Shown here: in pieces, positions 24,701 through 34,929 of the stretch | How positions within the stretch are numbered: position 1 is the stretch's first letter | Layout of the letters: the number at the start of each line of letters is the position of its first letter | Assembly: GCA_036250195.1 (NCBI GenBank) | Contig: JAVHZZ010000004.1 | Coordinates: 160,020,727-160,084,726 of the forward strand | Direction of reading: 5' to 3' | DNA: 64,000 nt | Origin: Mixophyes australis | Lineage: Eukaryota; Chordata; Amphibia; Anura; Limnodynastidae | The notes under the pieces: generated by a model | Told to the model about the DNA's origin: nothing | The model's database searches: none | What the model saw: only the letters and a program-made list of their open reading frames with translations | Program-made: the position numbers and the translations under genes

Positions 24701-24802
24701 GGCGATGAATTGATAGTCTGTGATGATGACGTACACACTGATGAGGGTGAGGATGAAGCTGAAGATGATGACGATAACATCTTTTTAAAACTTTCTATGT
24801 AA
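21764..24802 (+). pseudogene. hAT-A transposase, one in-frame stop
   Basis: Frame of 937 codons from ATG 21764 (A at -3, G at +4) to TGA at 24575-24577; the same frame then runs on to a stop at 24800-24802, about 1012 codons in all. Near residues 80-90 is the SMPFYTRSGKERMRP motif shared by families A-D. An acidic stretch at about 180-210 precedes a BED-type zinc finger at about 227-281 (CSVC, then H-x4-H in RHLTRVH). The catalytic core has HLTTDMWTS (first Asp, about 477), YVISDNANN (second Asp, about 562), CFAHTINLVVQ, the RWNSTLYMLQRM motif (about 645) and SSVYSERVFSTAGN (Glu, about 926) in the hAT C-terminal dimerisation domain. The TGA cuts this domain directly after VSDRR; the family B protein has Arg at this place. 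Residues after the stop (RLLPKNVEKIMFIKMN, then an acidic tail) are intact. A truncated product probably dimerises poorly. Confidence 0.95.
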
Positions 24803-25280
24803 GTGTAGGGAGCAATCTACCCCCAAAGAGGAAAGAAACTTGTGGCATTTCCATATCACATACCATCTTGAAAGGCTGCTGTTAGGGCAATTTATCCTTA
24901 AGGGTAGGGTGTCATAGACAGAGTGACCCTAAACTGGCTTTGTCCATTTTTCATAATATTGTACAGTCTATAATGGCTGAATTTTTTGGTATTTTATACA
25001 AGTGGAGGGGGGCCTTGAGAGACAGAAACCAAACTGGCTTTTTCCATTTCTTTACATATTTAACTATAAGTGTAGGGTGTAATATACATTCAAAGACGAT
25101 GGCTGCATTGCCAATATGCATAGATGGAGAGGAAGACAATCTGTTTTGTGTGTAGAATAGGCCTACCAACGAAGAATTAAACTGTTTTTTTGGATGATTT
25201 ATTACCTCAACAATTAGATTACTTGTCTCTAAAACAGTTGGAGCACTAAATTGGGTTAATTTAGGCCCAAAAACATGGAT
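24803..25280 (+). repeat. hAT-A 3' untranslated region with tandem units
   Basis: Contains two copies of a unit of about 100 bp with AACTGGCTTT(G/T)TCCATTT, ATTGTACAGTCTATAATGGC and TTTTATACAAGTGGAGGGG. The deleted copies at 48483 and 52735 have four to five of these units, so this array also varies in length. Confidence 0.8.
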
Positions 25281-25430
25281 TTTCCCAAAAAATAGCAAAA
25301 CAAAACCAAACAAAACCAAAACCAAAACCAAAACACGCAATGGAGGTTTTGCAAAACCAAAACCAAAACCAAAACCAAAACACGACGGTAATCCAGATCC
25401 AAAACCGAATCCAAAACCAAAACACGGGGG
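25281..25430 (+). repeat. CCAAAAC block at hAT-A 3' end
   Basis: About 15 copies of CCAAAAC/CCAAAAA-type heptamers and hexamers next to the 3' terminus. Corresponding blocks occur in every A, B and C copy here. Ac-like hAT transposases are known to bind reiterated short subterminal motifs, so this may be the 3' binding region (inference). Confidence 0.8.
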
Positions 25431-25446
25431 TCAGTGACCATCTCTA

Positions 25447-25454
25447 GTATTTTA
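25447..25454. repeat. Right 8-bp target-site duplication of hAT-A
   Basis: GTATTTTA, identical to 18180-18187. Confidence 0.95.
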
Positions 25455-26334
25455 TAGGAATAGTATTGTTGATGAGTTAGACAGAAACTGATGGCTTGAG
25501 AATGAAGGCAGTGTCCATGCATGTTTGTGCAAAGATGTTAGGCTATAAATGACTGGAATGCTAAACTTTTCAAAAAGAGCTATTAAAATGCTGCATATAT
25601 TGTAGGATTTCAATGTGCATTTGACTGTTTCAGGTTACATTGTAGATTGATGAGTATTGATTAGAAAATAGCATTTATGAAATTTGTATATATTTCCAAA
25701 GATTATGTTAAACAGTTTTCAAAGAATATATCCAAATGTAAATATGTTTTATTTTCTTAAATATAGCGCTCACACAATATTTATTTCATAGGGGCATGGA
25801 AGTAGGAAGTAAAATCCAATGATGTTGTGATTGGCCAACGTTATTCACTCAAAATTATATTGCATACAAAAGTATTACAATGTATTAGGAACAAATGAAG
25901 AATCATAAAATCCTATGAGAAGGCCACTACAAGCATAACATTTCACCAATACATTGGAGCAAAATCTATTTTACTCGTTGGGGGGGGATAATTTAATGTG
26001 CAGATTTAGAGTTGGTAACATATCAAAGCTCAACTCAGCATAACACTGCAGAAATAAAGCTGTCCAGTATTTGTGTTAAAAACTAGTCAGTATTTTTAAT
26101 GCAACCAGCATTAGCAACCCTTGCATTCCTACATGGTTTTTCCATGTGCAGAATTGTACCCTTTAGCTGGAAATACATACATATTTTTTTTTTCTTATAC
26201 TAAGTGCTGGCCAGACTGGTTTGTTTATTGAATTTGTTCCTGTTTACATTAGTAAACATGCCAACCATGCATAATTGGTTTCTGATTTATTATTTGAACT
26301 CATTGAAATATACTGTGTGTGTATCTATCTATCT
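25455..26334. other. No gene recognised
   Basis: AT-rich sequence to the right of the hAT-A insertion. Nothing recognised apart from a short TATC repeat near 26322. Confidence 0.5.
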
Positions 26335-26765
26335 AAAAAAGTAAGGAATAATAGTGAAATAATAGAATAAGAAAATATGAAAGGATAGGCTAGTAACAAA
26401 AATAATGCTATATAAAGTAAATATGACAAAGTATAGAAAAATCAAGTAAAAAGAGGAAAATGTGAAAATGGTAAATAGAAAAATAATTATATGAGGAAGA
26501 AATAATAAATAACAAAACTACAAGAAAAGGTTAAATAATGTAGACGTAGAATAAGAGTATGGCAATAAATAATTGAAATGTTATATTAATAGTATAGAAT
26601 AATATATAAATTGATTATAAGCAAAGTATAGTATAATGGAATGCCAGGATAGAAGAGAGAAGTGAAAGTAATTAGAAAGTAGATAAGAGAGAAAGTTAAT
26701 ACTATTAGGAAAGTTGAAAAGATGAAGATTGGAAAGTAGAAGAAAGAGGAATGATAAATGGTTGG
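26335..26765 (+). repeat. Purine-rich, C-poor strand-asymmetric tract
   Basis: For about 430 bases the plus strand is mostly A and G with very few C. It is irregular, not a simple repeat, with many AGAAAR, AATAR and GGAAAG words. The complementary strand is pyrimidine-rich. No coding or transposon similarity was recognised. Confidence 0.6.
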
Positions 26766-26984
26766 ATAGATGGGCTGCATTTGGTGTGTGCAAATTGTTA
26801 GAAATATCAAGAATAAGAGGAGGTACAAAGGTGTTAATGTGGTGGTATTAGGCAGTATAATTGTGTCAGGTAGCAGTGGCAATATGGTAGAAGGCATTAT
26901 AGAGCATAGAGAAGTGGGGGGGGTGCAAAATGTCAATGGAGTGTGAAGATTATATGGATGTGTATAAATAGGTTGCTTACCAGA

Positions 26985-27270
26985 CGGAGCATGTGGTACT
27001 ATCGGAGTGGAACTCACAGTGTGAGGTCCCCCTGCCCTGATTCCAATCAACCCCAGGCTTGCCAGTGTGGGGTTGGATTCCCTAGGGAGTTGTGGTCCAC
27101 AAAAAAAATGTGTTCCCCCTCCTTCCTAGGGGTACCCAGCCCTTTGCTGAAAGCACTAGTGTTCTTCCTAGACCCCTGTGCATGTGGGGGAATAATATGG
27201 TTAATGTAAGTAAGACTCTATTTTGAGTTCATGGACTACAGGTTTCAGCAAGCCCAGGCTGCCATTAACA
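26985..27270. repeat. Dispersed foldback-like repeat, copy 3
   Basis: Contains GGTACCCAGCCCTTTGCTG, AAAGCACTAGTGTTCTTCC and ACTACAGGTTTCAGCAAGCC, shared with 10612-10860 and 14640-14960. It abuts the Tc1 element that follows. Family unknown. Confidence 0.45.
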
Positions 27271-27387
27271 GTCCCAAACTTGTTTTTCCAGCACTTGCCA
27301 CAGATTCTCGATTGGTTTAAGAGCTGGGGAATTTGTTGGTGAAGTCAACACCTTGAACTCTGTGTCATGTTTCTCATTCCATTCAAT

Positions 27388-27730
27388 GGGCAGCACAGTG
27401 GCTAAGTAGTTAGCACTTCTGCCTCACAGCACTAGGGTCAATTTCCGATCATGGCCATATCTGTGTGGAGTTTGTATGTTCTCCCCGTGTTTGCATGGGT
27501 TTCCTCCAGGTGCTGCGGATTCCTCCCACACTCCGAAAACACACTAGTAGGTTAATTGTCTGCTATCAAATTGACCCTAGTCTCTCTCTCTCTCTCTCTC
27601 TCTCTTTGTCTGTGTATGTATGTTAGGGAATTCAGACTGTAAGCTCCAATGGGGCAGAGACTGATGTGAATGAGTACAGTGCTGCGGAATTAGTGGCACT
27701 ATATAAATAAATGATGATGATGATGATGAT
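27388..27730 (+). mobile_element. V-SINE-type SINE inserted in Tc1
   Basis: tRNA-like head GGGCAGCACAGTGGC...AGTAGTTAGCACTTCTGCC with a decayed B-box region, then the conserved core (GTGTGGAGTTTGTATGTTCT, CCGTGTTTGCATGGGTTTCC), a (TC)n microsatellite at 27582-27604, then CAGTGCTGCGGAATTAGTGG and a (GAT)n tail. It splits the Tc1 transposase between CATTC and CTGACC. Full length for this family, unlike the copy at 6990. Confidence 0.9.
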
Positions 27731-28358
27731 TCCTGACCAATTTTTGCAGTATGGCAGGGCGCATTATTCTGCTTAAAGAGGCAGTTGCGATCAGGAAATA
27801 CCGTTGCCATGAAGGAGTTTACTTGGTCTGCAACAATGTTTAGGTAGGTTGTACGGGGTAAAGAAACATCCACATGAACGCCAGGACCCAAGGTTTCGAA
27901 GCAGAATAACGGGTTCCTCGCATAGTGCATCCTTTTGCCATCTCTCCCCAAGTAAACGACGCACACTCACCAGGCCTTCCACATGATATAAAAGAGAATG
28001 TGATTCATCAGACCAAGCAAGTTCTGGCCCTCACGTGTCCATTGTAGGTGTTTTCAGCAGGGTACAAGGGTCAGCATGGACACTCTGACCAGTCTGTGGC
28101 TGTGCAGCCCCATACACAGCAAACTGTGATGCACTATGTGTTCTGACACCTTTCTATCATAGCCAGCATTAACCTTTACAGTAGGACCAGACAGGCTAGC
28201 ATACGCCCCCCACATGCATCAGTGTGCCTTGGGCGCCCATTACCCTGTCACCGGTTCACCATTTGTCATTCCTTGGGCCACTTTTGGTAGACACTAACCA
28301 CTGTATGCTGGGAACACCCCACAAGACCTGCCATTTTGGTGATGTTCTGACCCAGTCA

Positions 28359-28541
28359 CCTTGGATGCGGTCACAGTTCCAATACATTAGTCTTTTAATG
28401 TCGACATTGTGATTGTCGACAATTACACTGTAGACATTTTCACTCTGTCTCCAGAGTAAAAGTGTCTGTATTTAGCCCTCTAACATTTTCATGTCGACAG
28501 GTTAACTGCCAACATTTCTAGTGTCTACATTTAGTACCTAA
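28359..28541. mobile_element. Small GTCGAC-containing MITE in Tc1
   Basis: Interrupts the Tc1 HTH-coding region. Flanks CCCAGTCA (28351-28358) and CTCAGTCA (28542-28549) match at 7 of 8, suggesting a hAT-type target duplication. The interior has repeated TGTCGAC and TCTACATT words in both orientations. The family is unnamed. Confidence 0.6.
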
Positions 28542-28731
28542 CTCAGTCATCAAGCCATCACAGATCCTTACTCATGTCCAATTTTCATGCTTCCAACATA
28601 TCAACAACAAGAACTGACTGTTTACTTGCTGCCTAATATATACGAGACCTTGACAGGTGCCATTGTGATGAGATAATGATTGCTTTTCATTTCAATTGCC
28701 AGTGGTTTTAATGTTGTGACTGTTCGGTGTA

Positions 28732-29249
28732 TATATAGAAGATGGGTAGAATTTGGCCATAGACAGGGTCAGCAACAATACTTAGCTAGCAAGCCATAAC
28801 AATTGCTTGTTGCAGCAGAAATATTGATTCCTCAGACCAGGTGATGTTTAACTGTCTAGTTTTGGTGAGTCTCTTCCCGCTATATTCTCAGTTTCCTATT
28901 GTTAACTGACAGGATTGGAACCTAGGAAGGTCTTCTGCTGCTGTATCCCATCCACCTCAAGGTTTAACGTGCAGGTGTTAAGAGATGCTCTTGATTATAT
29001 ATGAAAATCCCAGGTACAGCAGTTTCTGAGATACACAAACCATTCTGTCTGACACCAACAATTATTGCACCATCCAAGTCACTTAAATTACATTTCTTCC
29101 TCATTCTAGTGTTGATCAAAACAGCTGAACCTATTGACCATGTCTGCGCACTTTTATGCATTGAGTTGCTACTGCATGATTGGCTAACTAAATATTTGCA
29201 TTAACAAAGCTTAATAGGGGTACCTAATAAAGTGGCTACCGAGTGTATG
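28732..29249 (-). pseudogene. Second Tc1-like element, 5' part
   Basis: On the minus strand the right end reads TACACTCGGTAGCCACTTTA, a Tc1-type terminus. It is followed by an N-terminal transposase segment MRKKCNLSDLDGAIIVGVRQ and then GLCISETA, the start of the paired-like HTH domain. Further left, near 28920-28990, comes a segment corresponding to the later HTH/linker. The catalytic domain is missing. It sits directly against the previous Tc1 element and is a different family. Confidence 0.75.
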
Positions 29250-30893
29250 TTCAGGTAAAGAAAATGGAGTAATGAGTAGCACGTGTGCAGGCAGTTGTGC
29301 AAACCTTATATAAAACAGTAAATAGAAAAAACAGAGAGTGAGCTATGTTTCTTAATCGGCCCTGTTAAACATAAAAAAACAGAATATAAATACATTAAGG
29401 CTCTCAATATATGTTAACTTTTTTTATTGATATATACAGCTGCTATTTGTAAGATATTCATAATGCTAGTATAAGTCCAGCTACTATATGTGATTTTAGA
29501 GAATGATATATATTTAGTATCTCTGTAACCCGACGGGAGCACTGTGACTGTGCAGGCTATGCGGGTGCTGAAGAACTACAACTCCCAGAATGCTTTGGGC
29601 ATAAATGGAGGAAGGAGATGGCATGAACCAGGACCGTTATTGAGTATGCAAAACTCAGTTGTTGTCAGTTGACAGTTGATGTGAGGAGAATGGAAGATGA
29701 GCGGTTTCTGTGAGGACAGAGAAACTTTTTACTGAACATAAGGATACATTTTGTTGTGAACAGCACTTACTAACTATACTGATGGAAGTGTAGCAAGGAC
29801 AGTGATAAAAATCAATTTACCCAGGAGCTAACATCACAGTGATATGAAGTATGTGATGTCACATAAAGAGGATGAGGAGCAATGTATCTACTTAGTCAGT
29901 TAAATTGCCAGTTTTCAATTAAACATGTATATATAAAACTCCCAATATATTTAACACATGTTCATCTTATTATTGAAAGGACTGAGTTATAGAGTAAATC
30001 TTCTAGCAAGCTAACAAAATTATACAGCATTCACGCAATCTTCAATCAACGTGCCTGAAAATGTGACAAACTGAGAGCTCATAGTCATATTTGGCTGTCA
30101 CTATTACTACTGCATTTATAAATACTTTCTGATGTGCAACAATGACCTTGGCATACATAGGTTTCCTATTAGCAAAAAGGAGGACTTTTCATAGTTATAG
30201 AGTGTGGAATGTAGGGCAATTTATAACTTGAGTGTGCTATAATATCGTCTTAAAACTTAGTTTTTAATATATTTATAATTTGCTAGAAATGTATAATTTG
30301 TTAATAGTTCCTAGTGAGTTATAAAGAAATACTTATGTGCTCTACTGAGGAATATGTAGTGTGAATGAGTAAAGGCAGTAAGCTATTTTGTACAATTAAT
30401 TTATGGTGGAACAATCCTGGGTAGCCATCTACATCTTTCTTATTTGTTGTATATCACTCAGTGAGTTATACCTAATAGTTTGTATTAAGCCCTTAATATA
30501 ATAAGAGGGCAATGGCATGCATAAAGGAGAATGATTAGGGATGATTTCAGCTGACATTAATAGTAAGTTCGTGTTATTGGATATTAAGTATTGTTGAAGT
30601 ACTTTTTAATCTCACTGAAACTGAATGCTGAAAGTGAAATTAGTACCCATTATCTCAAATAGAGCTTTAGTAGTAACAATTAGTGAAATATTTGTGTTAC
30701 AAAGGTTATTTGTCCAGGATAATTGGTCCCAGGAAAGAAGATAACATGGATATTAAACACGTTACTGCATTGCATATTTAATACAACCACATTGTGCGTG
30801 TATAATTGTCTGTCTATGCTAATATTAAATAAATCTCACACCAAAGGGGTGTTTTATTACATTATTATATTGTTTGAGTGACCTTTGGAGGGT
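29250..30893. other. No gene recognised
   Basis: AT-rich spacer. The only notable motif is at 29575-29593. No reading frames of interest. Confidence 0.5.
29575..29593 (+). promoter_or_regulatory. ZNF143/Staf-type motif
   Basis: ACTACAACTCCCAGAATGC is a near-perfect match to the known ZNF143 (Staf) binding motif. No promoter or exon is visible nearby, so it may be a motif carried by an old repeat. Function not shown. Confidence 0.5.
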
Positions 30894-31093
30894 GACCTGG
30901 GGGTAAATGTAGGAATCTCCGGATTCTTCATCTCCGGCGTGTTCAACCTCTTCAGCGCTTAAATTTAAAGCGGCGCTGCATTGTAAAGGGAAACTTCCCT
31001 TTACAATGCAGTGCCGCTTTAAATTTAAGCGCTGAAGAGGCTGAACACGCCGGAGATGAAGAATCCGGAGATTCATACATTTACCCCCAGGTC
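30894..31093. mobile_element. 200-bp near-perfect palindromic MITE
   Basis: The two halves are almost exact reverse complements, from GACCTGGGGGTAAATGTA at the left to TACATTTACCCCCAGGTC at the right, meeting near 30994 at GGGAAACTTCCC. Only a few mismatches are visible over about 98-bp arms. No coding capacity. The low divergence between arms suggests a young copy or arm homogenisation. Confidence 0.9.
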
Positions 31094-31760
31094 CAGTATG
31101 CAACAGCGTTTTTTCCTGAATTGACCCGCAGTGTTCAAATTCCAGACACAGAGCCCGGAGAAGGTATTCAGGTTCAAGTGGAGACACTATCAAGACTTAT
31201 TGGTGAGAAACATTTACTTATTTCCTATTAGCAGTCATCCATCCTTTTTCATTCAAGAGCCCAAAAGGGTGTTAACTATATTACATATATGCTATTATTA
31301 AACTGTATTTTCAACATTTGCAGTATCTATATTGCCTTTTTAAAAGGGCATATATATATTTGAATGGAAACATTCTGAAGGAAGTAGTGCAATATTTATG
31401 TGCATAGATAAGTTTGCGTGCCTGAAAACAGTATTTGTAAAGCACCAAGAAGTTATAATGCTAATTTGTCTTTTTGAGATTGTGTATCATGGTTAATGTC
31501 CTGGTGAATTGTCTTATTTTTATATTAATGTAGAGTAATACATTGTGATATTTTGAATATATTAATACTAGCAAGTCGATCTATGTCAATATTTATGATT
31601 AGTTGTTTTAGATATCTACATAGCCATCTTATTGTTTTTTTTATTCTCTATACTACATTTATCACGCACAATAAGTAATGCACTAACACTGATATTTGTT
31701 TAGTTCATATTCTTTGGAATTGTGAAAAGGATTTACCAGTACCTGTTATTTACACTCACT
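31094..31760. other. No gene recognised
   Basis: AT-rich sequence between two foldback elements; nothing supported. Confidence 0.5.
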
Positions 31761-32493
31761 GGGCCTGATTCATTAAGGATCTTAACTGAAGAAACTTCTT
31801 ATTTCAGTCTAGTGGACAAAACCATGTTACAATGCAAGGGGTGCAAATTAGTATTTTGTTTTGCACATAAGTTAAATACTGACTGTTTATGTAGCACACA
31901 AATACTTGAGAGCTTATTTGTACACTGAAATTTAAAGTTGATATTTGTGTGCTACATGAAAAAACAGTGAGTATTTAACTAATGTGCAAAACAGAATACT
32001 AAACAGAAAGAAAGTTGTCAGCGCTTATCCTTTAAACTGCATATCTGTGTGTGTCTAGCAAAATGAAAACATGAGGTATTAGTTCATATTTTGATCAAAA
32101 TACTTAAGCCTGCATCCCAGCGTCAAGGGCACCTCATTATATGCAGGTCCTACACTGACCTATATGCTTTAAACACTATTAAAATGCAGTTAAAATCAGA
32201 TGCACTATAAAGGATAAGCTCTGACAACTTTCTTTCTGTTTTGTATACATATATGGGCATTTATATTGCCACGCAGCTGGTACCACATACAATATGGGAT
32301 ATACCGAGCGCGGGCTTGTTGCCAAGCAGCTGGTACCATATATAATGTGGGATATACCGAGCGTGGGCTTATTTTTTTCTGGTTTTGTTTCAAAACAGAA
32401 TACGAATTTGCACCCCTTGCATTGTAACATGGTTTTGTCCAGGAGACTGAAATAAGAAGTTTCTTCAGTTAAGATCCTTAATGAATCAGGCCC
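31761..32493. mobile_element. Compound foldback MITE
   Basis: Outer arms GGGCCTGATTCATTAAGG...CTTCTTATTTCAG at the left and their reverse complement ending at 32493 extend about 95 bp. Inside are two further hairpins: 31850-31995, around TAGCACACAAATAC and GTATTTGTGTGCTA type arms, and 31999-32240, with ACAGAAAGAAAGTTGTCAG and CTGACAACTTTCTTTCTGT arms. A direct duplication of about 60 bp containing AGCTGGTACCA and GGGATATACCGAGCG lies at 32270-32365. The flanks share ACT, a possible 3-bp target duplication. No coding capacity. Confidence 0.85.
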
Positions 32494-32549
32494 ACTGTTA
32501 GGTAAATCAGAGCAGTATCAAGGCTTTGTTGCAGATTCAAGCAATATGG

Positions 32550-34330
32550 AATTTTTTAAGCGGTCACAAGCAAAGTAATGGCACTAAAGTGCAAAGTAAA
32601 TAGTTGAAAAACAAAAGGGGAAAATGTCAACAATCCAAAAGTCTATAAAAGTCTTAGTTTAGCAAGTTCTTATAAATAAAAATATAAAAATAATATCACA
32701 GTTCTTTCTTTATTTTTATTTTTTCTTTAAAAAAAAGCTTGAAGCGTATCTCAAAATAAAAGTAAACTAGAATCAATTGGCAAATTGGAATTAATTTGTT
32801 ATACACTCATAGGAAGCATGCATATAATTTCTGATGTGATTAGTGAATAGTGTTCAAGCTCAAGTGAACCACATCAATATGCACTTGTGGCAATAATGAG
32901 AATGAGCCAATTTTCCTCAAGGAAAGAAATATATTTATATAATAGTGTAATATTGCAGAGAAAGACACAAACAAAATATGAATATCTGCCAAATTTGCAC
33001 ACACATTAAACAAGGAGAAGATCAGCATGTAGAAAATGATTTAGGTTAAGCTCTTTCTCCAAACACTTGCCAATTATAAGATCTTATATGTAGGGAATAT
33101 TCTCTGATTGTATACATTGTGTAATACTATCATGGAACACACAGAAAAACTAGGATCCTCCAGAATCTGCCTGATTTTGCTCCACCCACCACGGAGGCAT
33201 GGAGCCTAAAGTGCGAAGGTTTTTGTCAGGGACAACCGCAAGGAGGTTTGTTCTTCACTGCTAACACCACGCAGGTTGCAGTTCTCCGCATGGTTACCAG
33301 GCGAGACTGACAGGACAAAGGGATATTCATAAGTAAGTGGAGACCAGAATATGGAAAACTAGGGCACAAGGACTACTTGAAAAGCAAAGGGTGCTGGAAT
33401 CCTGCATCTGCAGAGAAGCAACAGATACGGAATACAAAGTTTAGCTGAGAAGCATATAGCGCTGGATACCAGGATCTGCAGAGTAGCAACGGATTCAGGA
33501 TACCAGGTTTAGCTGAGCAGCATATAGCGCTGGATACCAGGATTTGCAGAGTAGCAACAGATATAGGATACCTGATTACCAGGACTAGCTGAGAAGCATA
33601 TTTTGTTGGATACCAAATGGAAAACACAAAGAAATTGAATGCCAAGATCAACAAGAAACACAATGGGAAACATTAGCTAAGACGATCTGACATCACAATG
33701 ACGGAAAAGGTTCTTTAATAGTCAGTATTATTAAGGGGAGTGTAGGGTAATTGTCCAACGCAGGAGAGAGGAATATTATAAATGATCGGAGTGTGCATGC
33801 GCACTCCCACAACCCAATATGGAGGCTGGCACCAGAAGGCCGTCAAAGTTGCGCCAGCCAGACGGAGGAGACCAGCTCTGTGCACCGGCTCCCAGTAACA
33901 ATGCTGGAGGGTATTGCGTGTGGCACAAACATTCAAAAAAGAATAAAATTACCTTAATATAATCCACTTACAATGTGACAGCATAACAACTTCACAAAAA
34001 ACACTATAGAACTCCTTTCTTGTTGTCTATTGGGGTTCCTACCAAATTTCAGTTTGTAAAACAGCATGTATCTCTTTACACAATGATGTTTTTAGATGTT
34101 GATTAACCCAGGTTGGTCAGCAGCAGTGTGCAGGGAGAAATCTATCTGTAAGGAAAACGCTAATAGTACTGAAACTACCAACACATTTCAATACCGAAGT
34201 GTCGTTGTCAAGTTGAAAAGACAGAGATCTATAAACAGCATACACCAAACATCCACAACATGGAAATCACTGATAAGTGAAGTGAATAACATTTATTATC
34301 TCAATATAATGGCATCTGTCCAGGGATGAA
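32550..34330 (-). repeat. Unclassified repeat, inverted partner of 41540-42620 (arm 1)
   Basis: Arm 1 covers 32550-33132 and 33932-34330, interrupted by an LTR at 33133-33931. Block after block matches the reverse complement of 41540-42620, for example AGTCTATAAAAGTCTTAG, GAAGATCAGCATGTAG and the segment containing AACATCTAAAAACATCAT. Divergence is substantial, so the pair is old. No protein similarity was found in it. Its right end is cut by a Tc1 fragment at 34338. Confidence 0.7.
33133..33931 (-). mobile_element. Probable solo LTR (gypsy-type)
   Basis: About 800 bp that interrupts the repeat arm, recognised by comparison with the uninterrupted copy near 41830-41880. On the minus strand it starts TGTTTGTGCCACACGC and ends GTGTGTTCCA, that is TG...CA. 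It has a CpG-containing GTGCGCATGCAC segment near 33795 and two to three direct repeats of about 68 bp (GCTGGATACCAGGAT...GCAGAGTAGCAAC) at 33385-33600. The flanks show no clear 5-bp duplication, so the exact ends are uncertain. Confidence 0.55.
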
Positions 34331-34337
34331 CTATATT

Positions 34338-34900
34338 AAGGCAGGTCCAAATTGTGATGGCTAGACAACTGGGTCAGATCATCTCCAAAATGGCAGGCCT
34401 TGTGGGGTGTTCCTGCTATGCAATGGTTAGTACTTACCAAGGAATTACAACCGGTGAACCAGTGACAGGACACCCAAGGCTTCATGACTAGCCTGCTTTG
34501 TCCAATTCAACTAAAGTGCTACTGTAGCACAAATTGCTGAAAAAGGTAATGCTGGCTATGATAGAAAGGTGTGCATTGCAGTTTGCTATGTATGGTTTTG
34601 CATAGCCGCTGACTGCTCAGAAAGCCCATGCTGACCCTGGTCCACCGCCGAAAGTGCCTACAATTGACACATGAGCGCCAGAACTGGACCGTGGAGAAAT
34701 GGAAGAAAGCGACCTGGTCTAATTAATTGTGTTTTCTTTTACATCATGTTGATGAATGGGTGCATGCATTGTTTTCCTGGGAAAGAGAAGACACCAGGAT
34801 GCACTATGGCAAGAAGGTAAGGCGGCAGAGACAATGTGATACTCTGGATAATATTCTGCTAGGAAACCTTGGGTCCTGGCATTAATGTGTGTTAAGAAAT
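34338..34900 (+). pseudogene. Tc1-like transposase fragment
   Basis: Plus-strand remnant of the Tc1 family at 27275-28731. It runs from the HTH region (ARQLGQIISKMAGLVGCSCY type, near 34360-34420) through the linker (CPPPKVPTIDT, near 34640) to the first Asp region around 34700-34880 (WSD.SCVF region, PGKEKTPGCTMARR). It ends after ETLGPGI. Stops and shifts are present; the rest of the catalytic domain is absent. Confidence 0.75.
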
Positions 34901-34929
34901 AAAGATATCTCCTTTTTGTCTGATCTGCC

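Larger units (their letters stand above)
18188..25446 (+). mobile_element. Complete hAT family A element, 7.26 kb
   Basis: Inverted termini TAGAGATGGGC (18188-18198) and its partner GACCATCTCTA (25436-25446), flanked by the perfect duplication GTATTTTA. Order: CpG-rich 5' subterminal region with hairpins, TATA-type promoter, a 3.2-kb array of 100-bp repeats, transposase gene, 3' region with repeats of about 100 bp, and a terminal block of CCAAAAC motifs. The perfect target duplication, the near-identical array units and a transposase frame with only one stop indicate recent activity. Two internally deleted relatives lie at 48483-51379 and 52735-55139. The TSDs of the A/B copies mostly have T at position 2, and some A at 7, as in the Ac-like branch of hAT. 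Confidence 0.95.
27275..28731 (-). pseudogene. Tc1-like transposon, interrupted by a SINE and a MITE
   Basis: The minus strand carries a Tc1/mariner transposase remnant. Near 27740-27966 it reads ETLGPGVHVDVSLPRTTYLN, IVADQVNSFMATVFPD and NNAPCHTAKI; the residue before APCHTA is N where the family has the second catalytic Asp. The C-terminal end (PNSP region) lies near 27285-27383. N-terminal and HTH-coding parts lie at 28000-28350 and 28550-28680. The right end is the TACACCGAACAG-type Tc1 terminus near 28731. Two insertions split it: a SINE at 27388-27730 and a small MITE at 28359-28541. The coding region is broken by stops and frameshifts. A second fragment of the same family, in plus orientation, is at 34338-34900. 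Confidence 0.85.

Noticed and set aside
25256..25522. Frame with (LV)n repeats in the minus strand (also 52728-52919 and 58110-58361)
   Set aside because: Translation of the CCAAAAC subterminal block; not a protein.
27388..27460. tRNA gene
   Set aside because: It is the tRNA-derived head of a SINE with a decayed B box and the SINE core following it.
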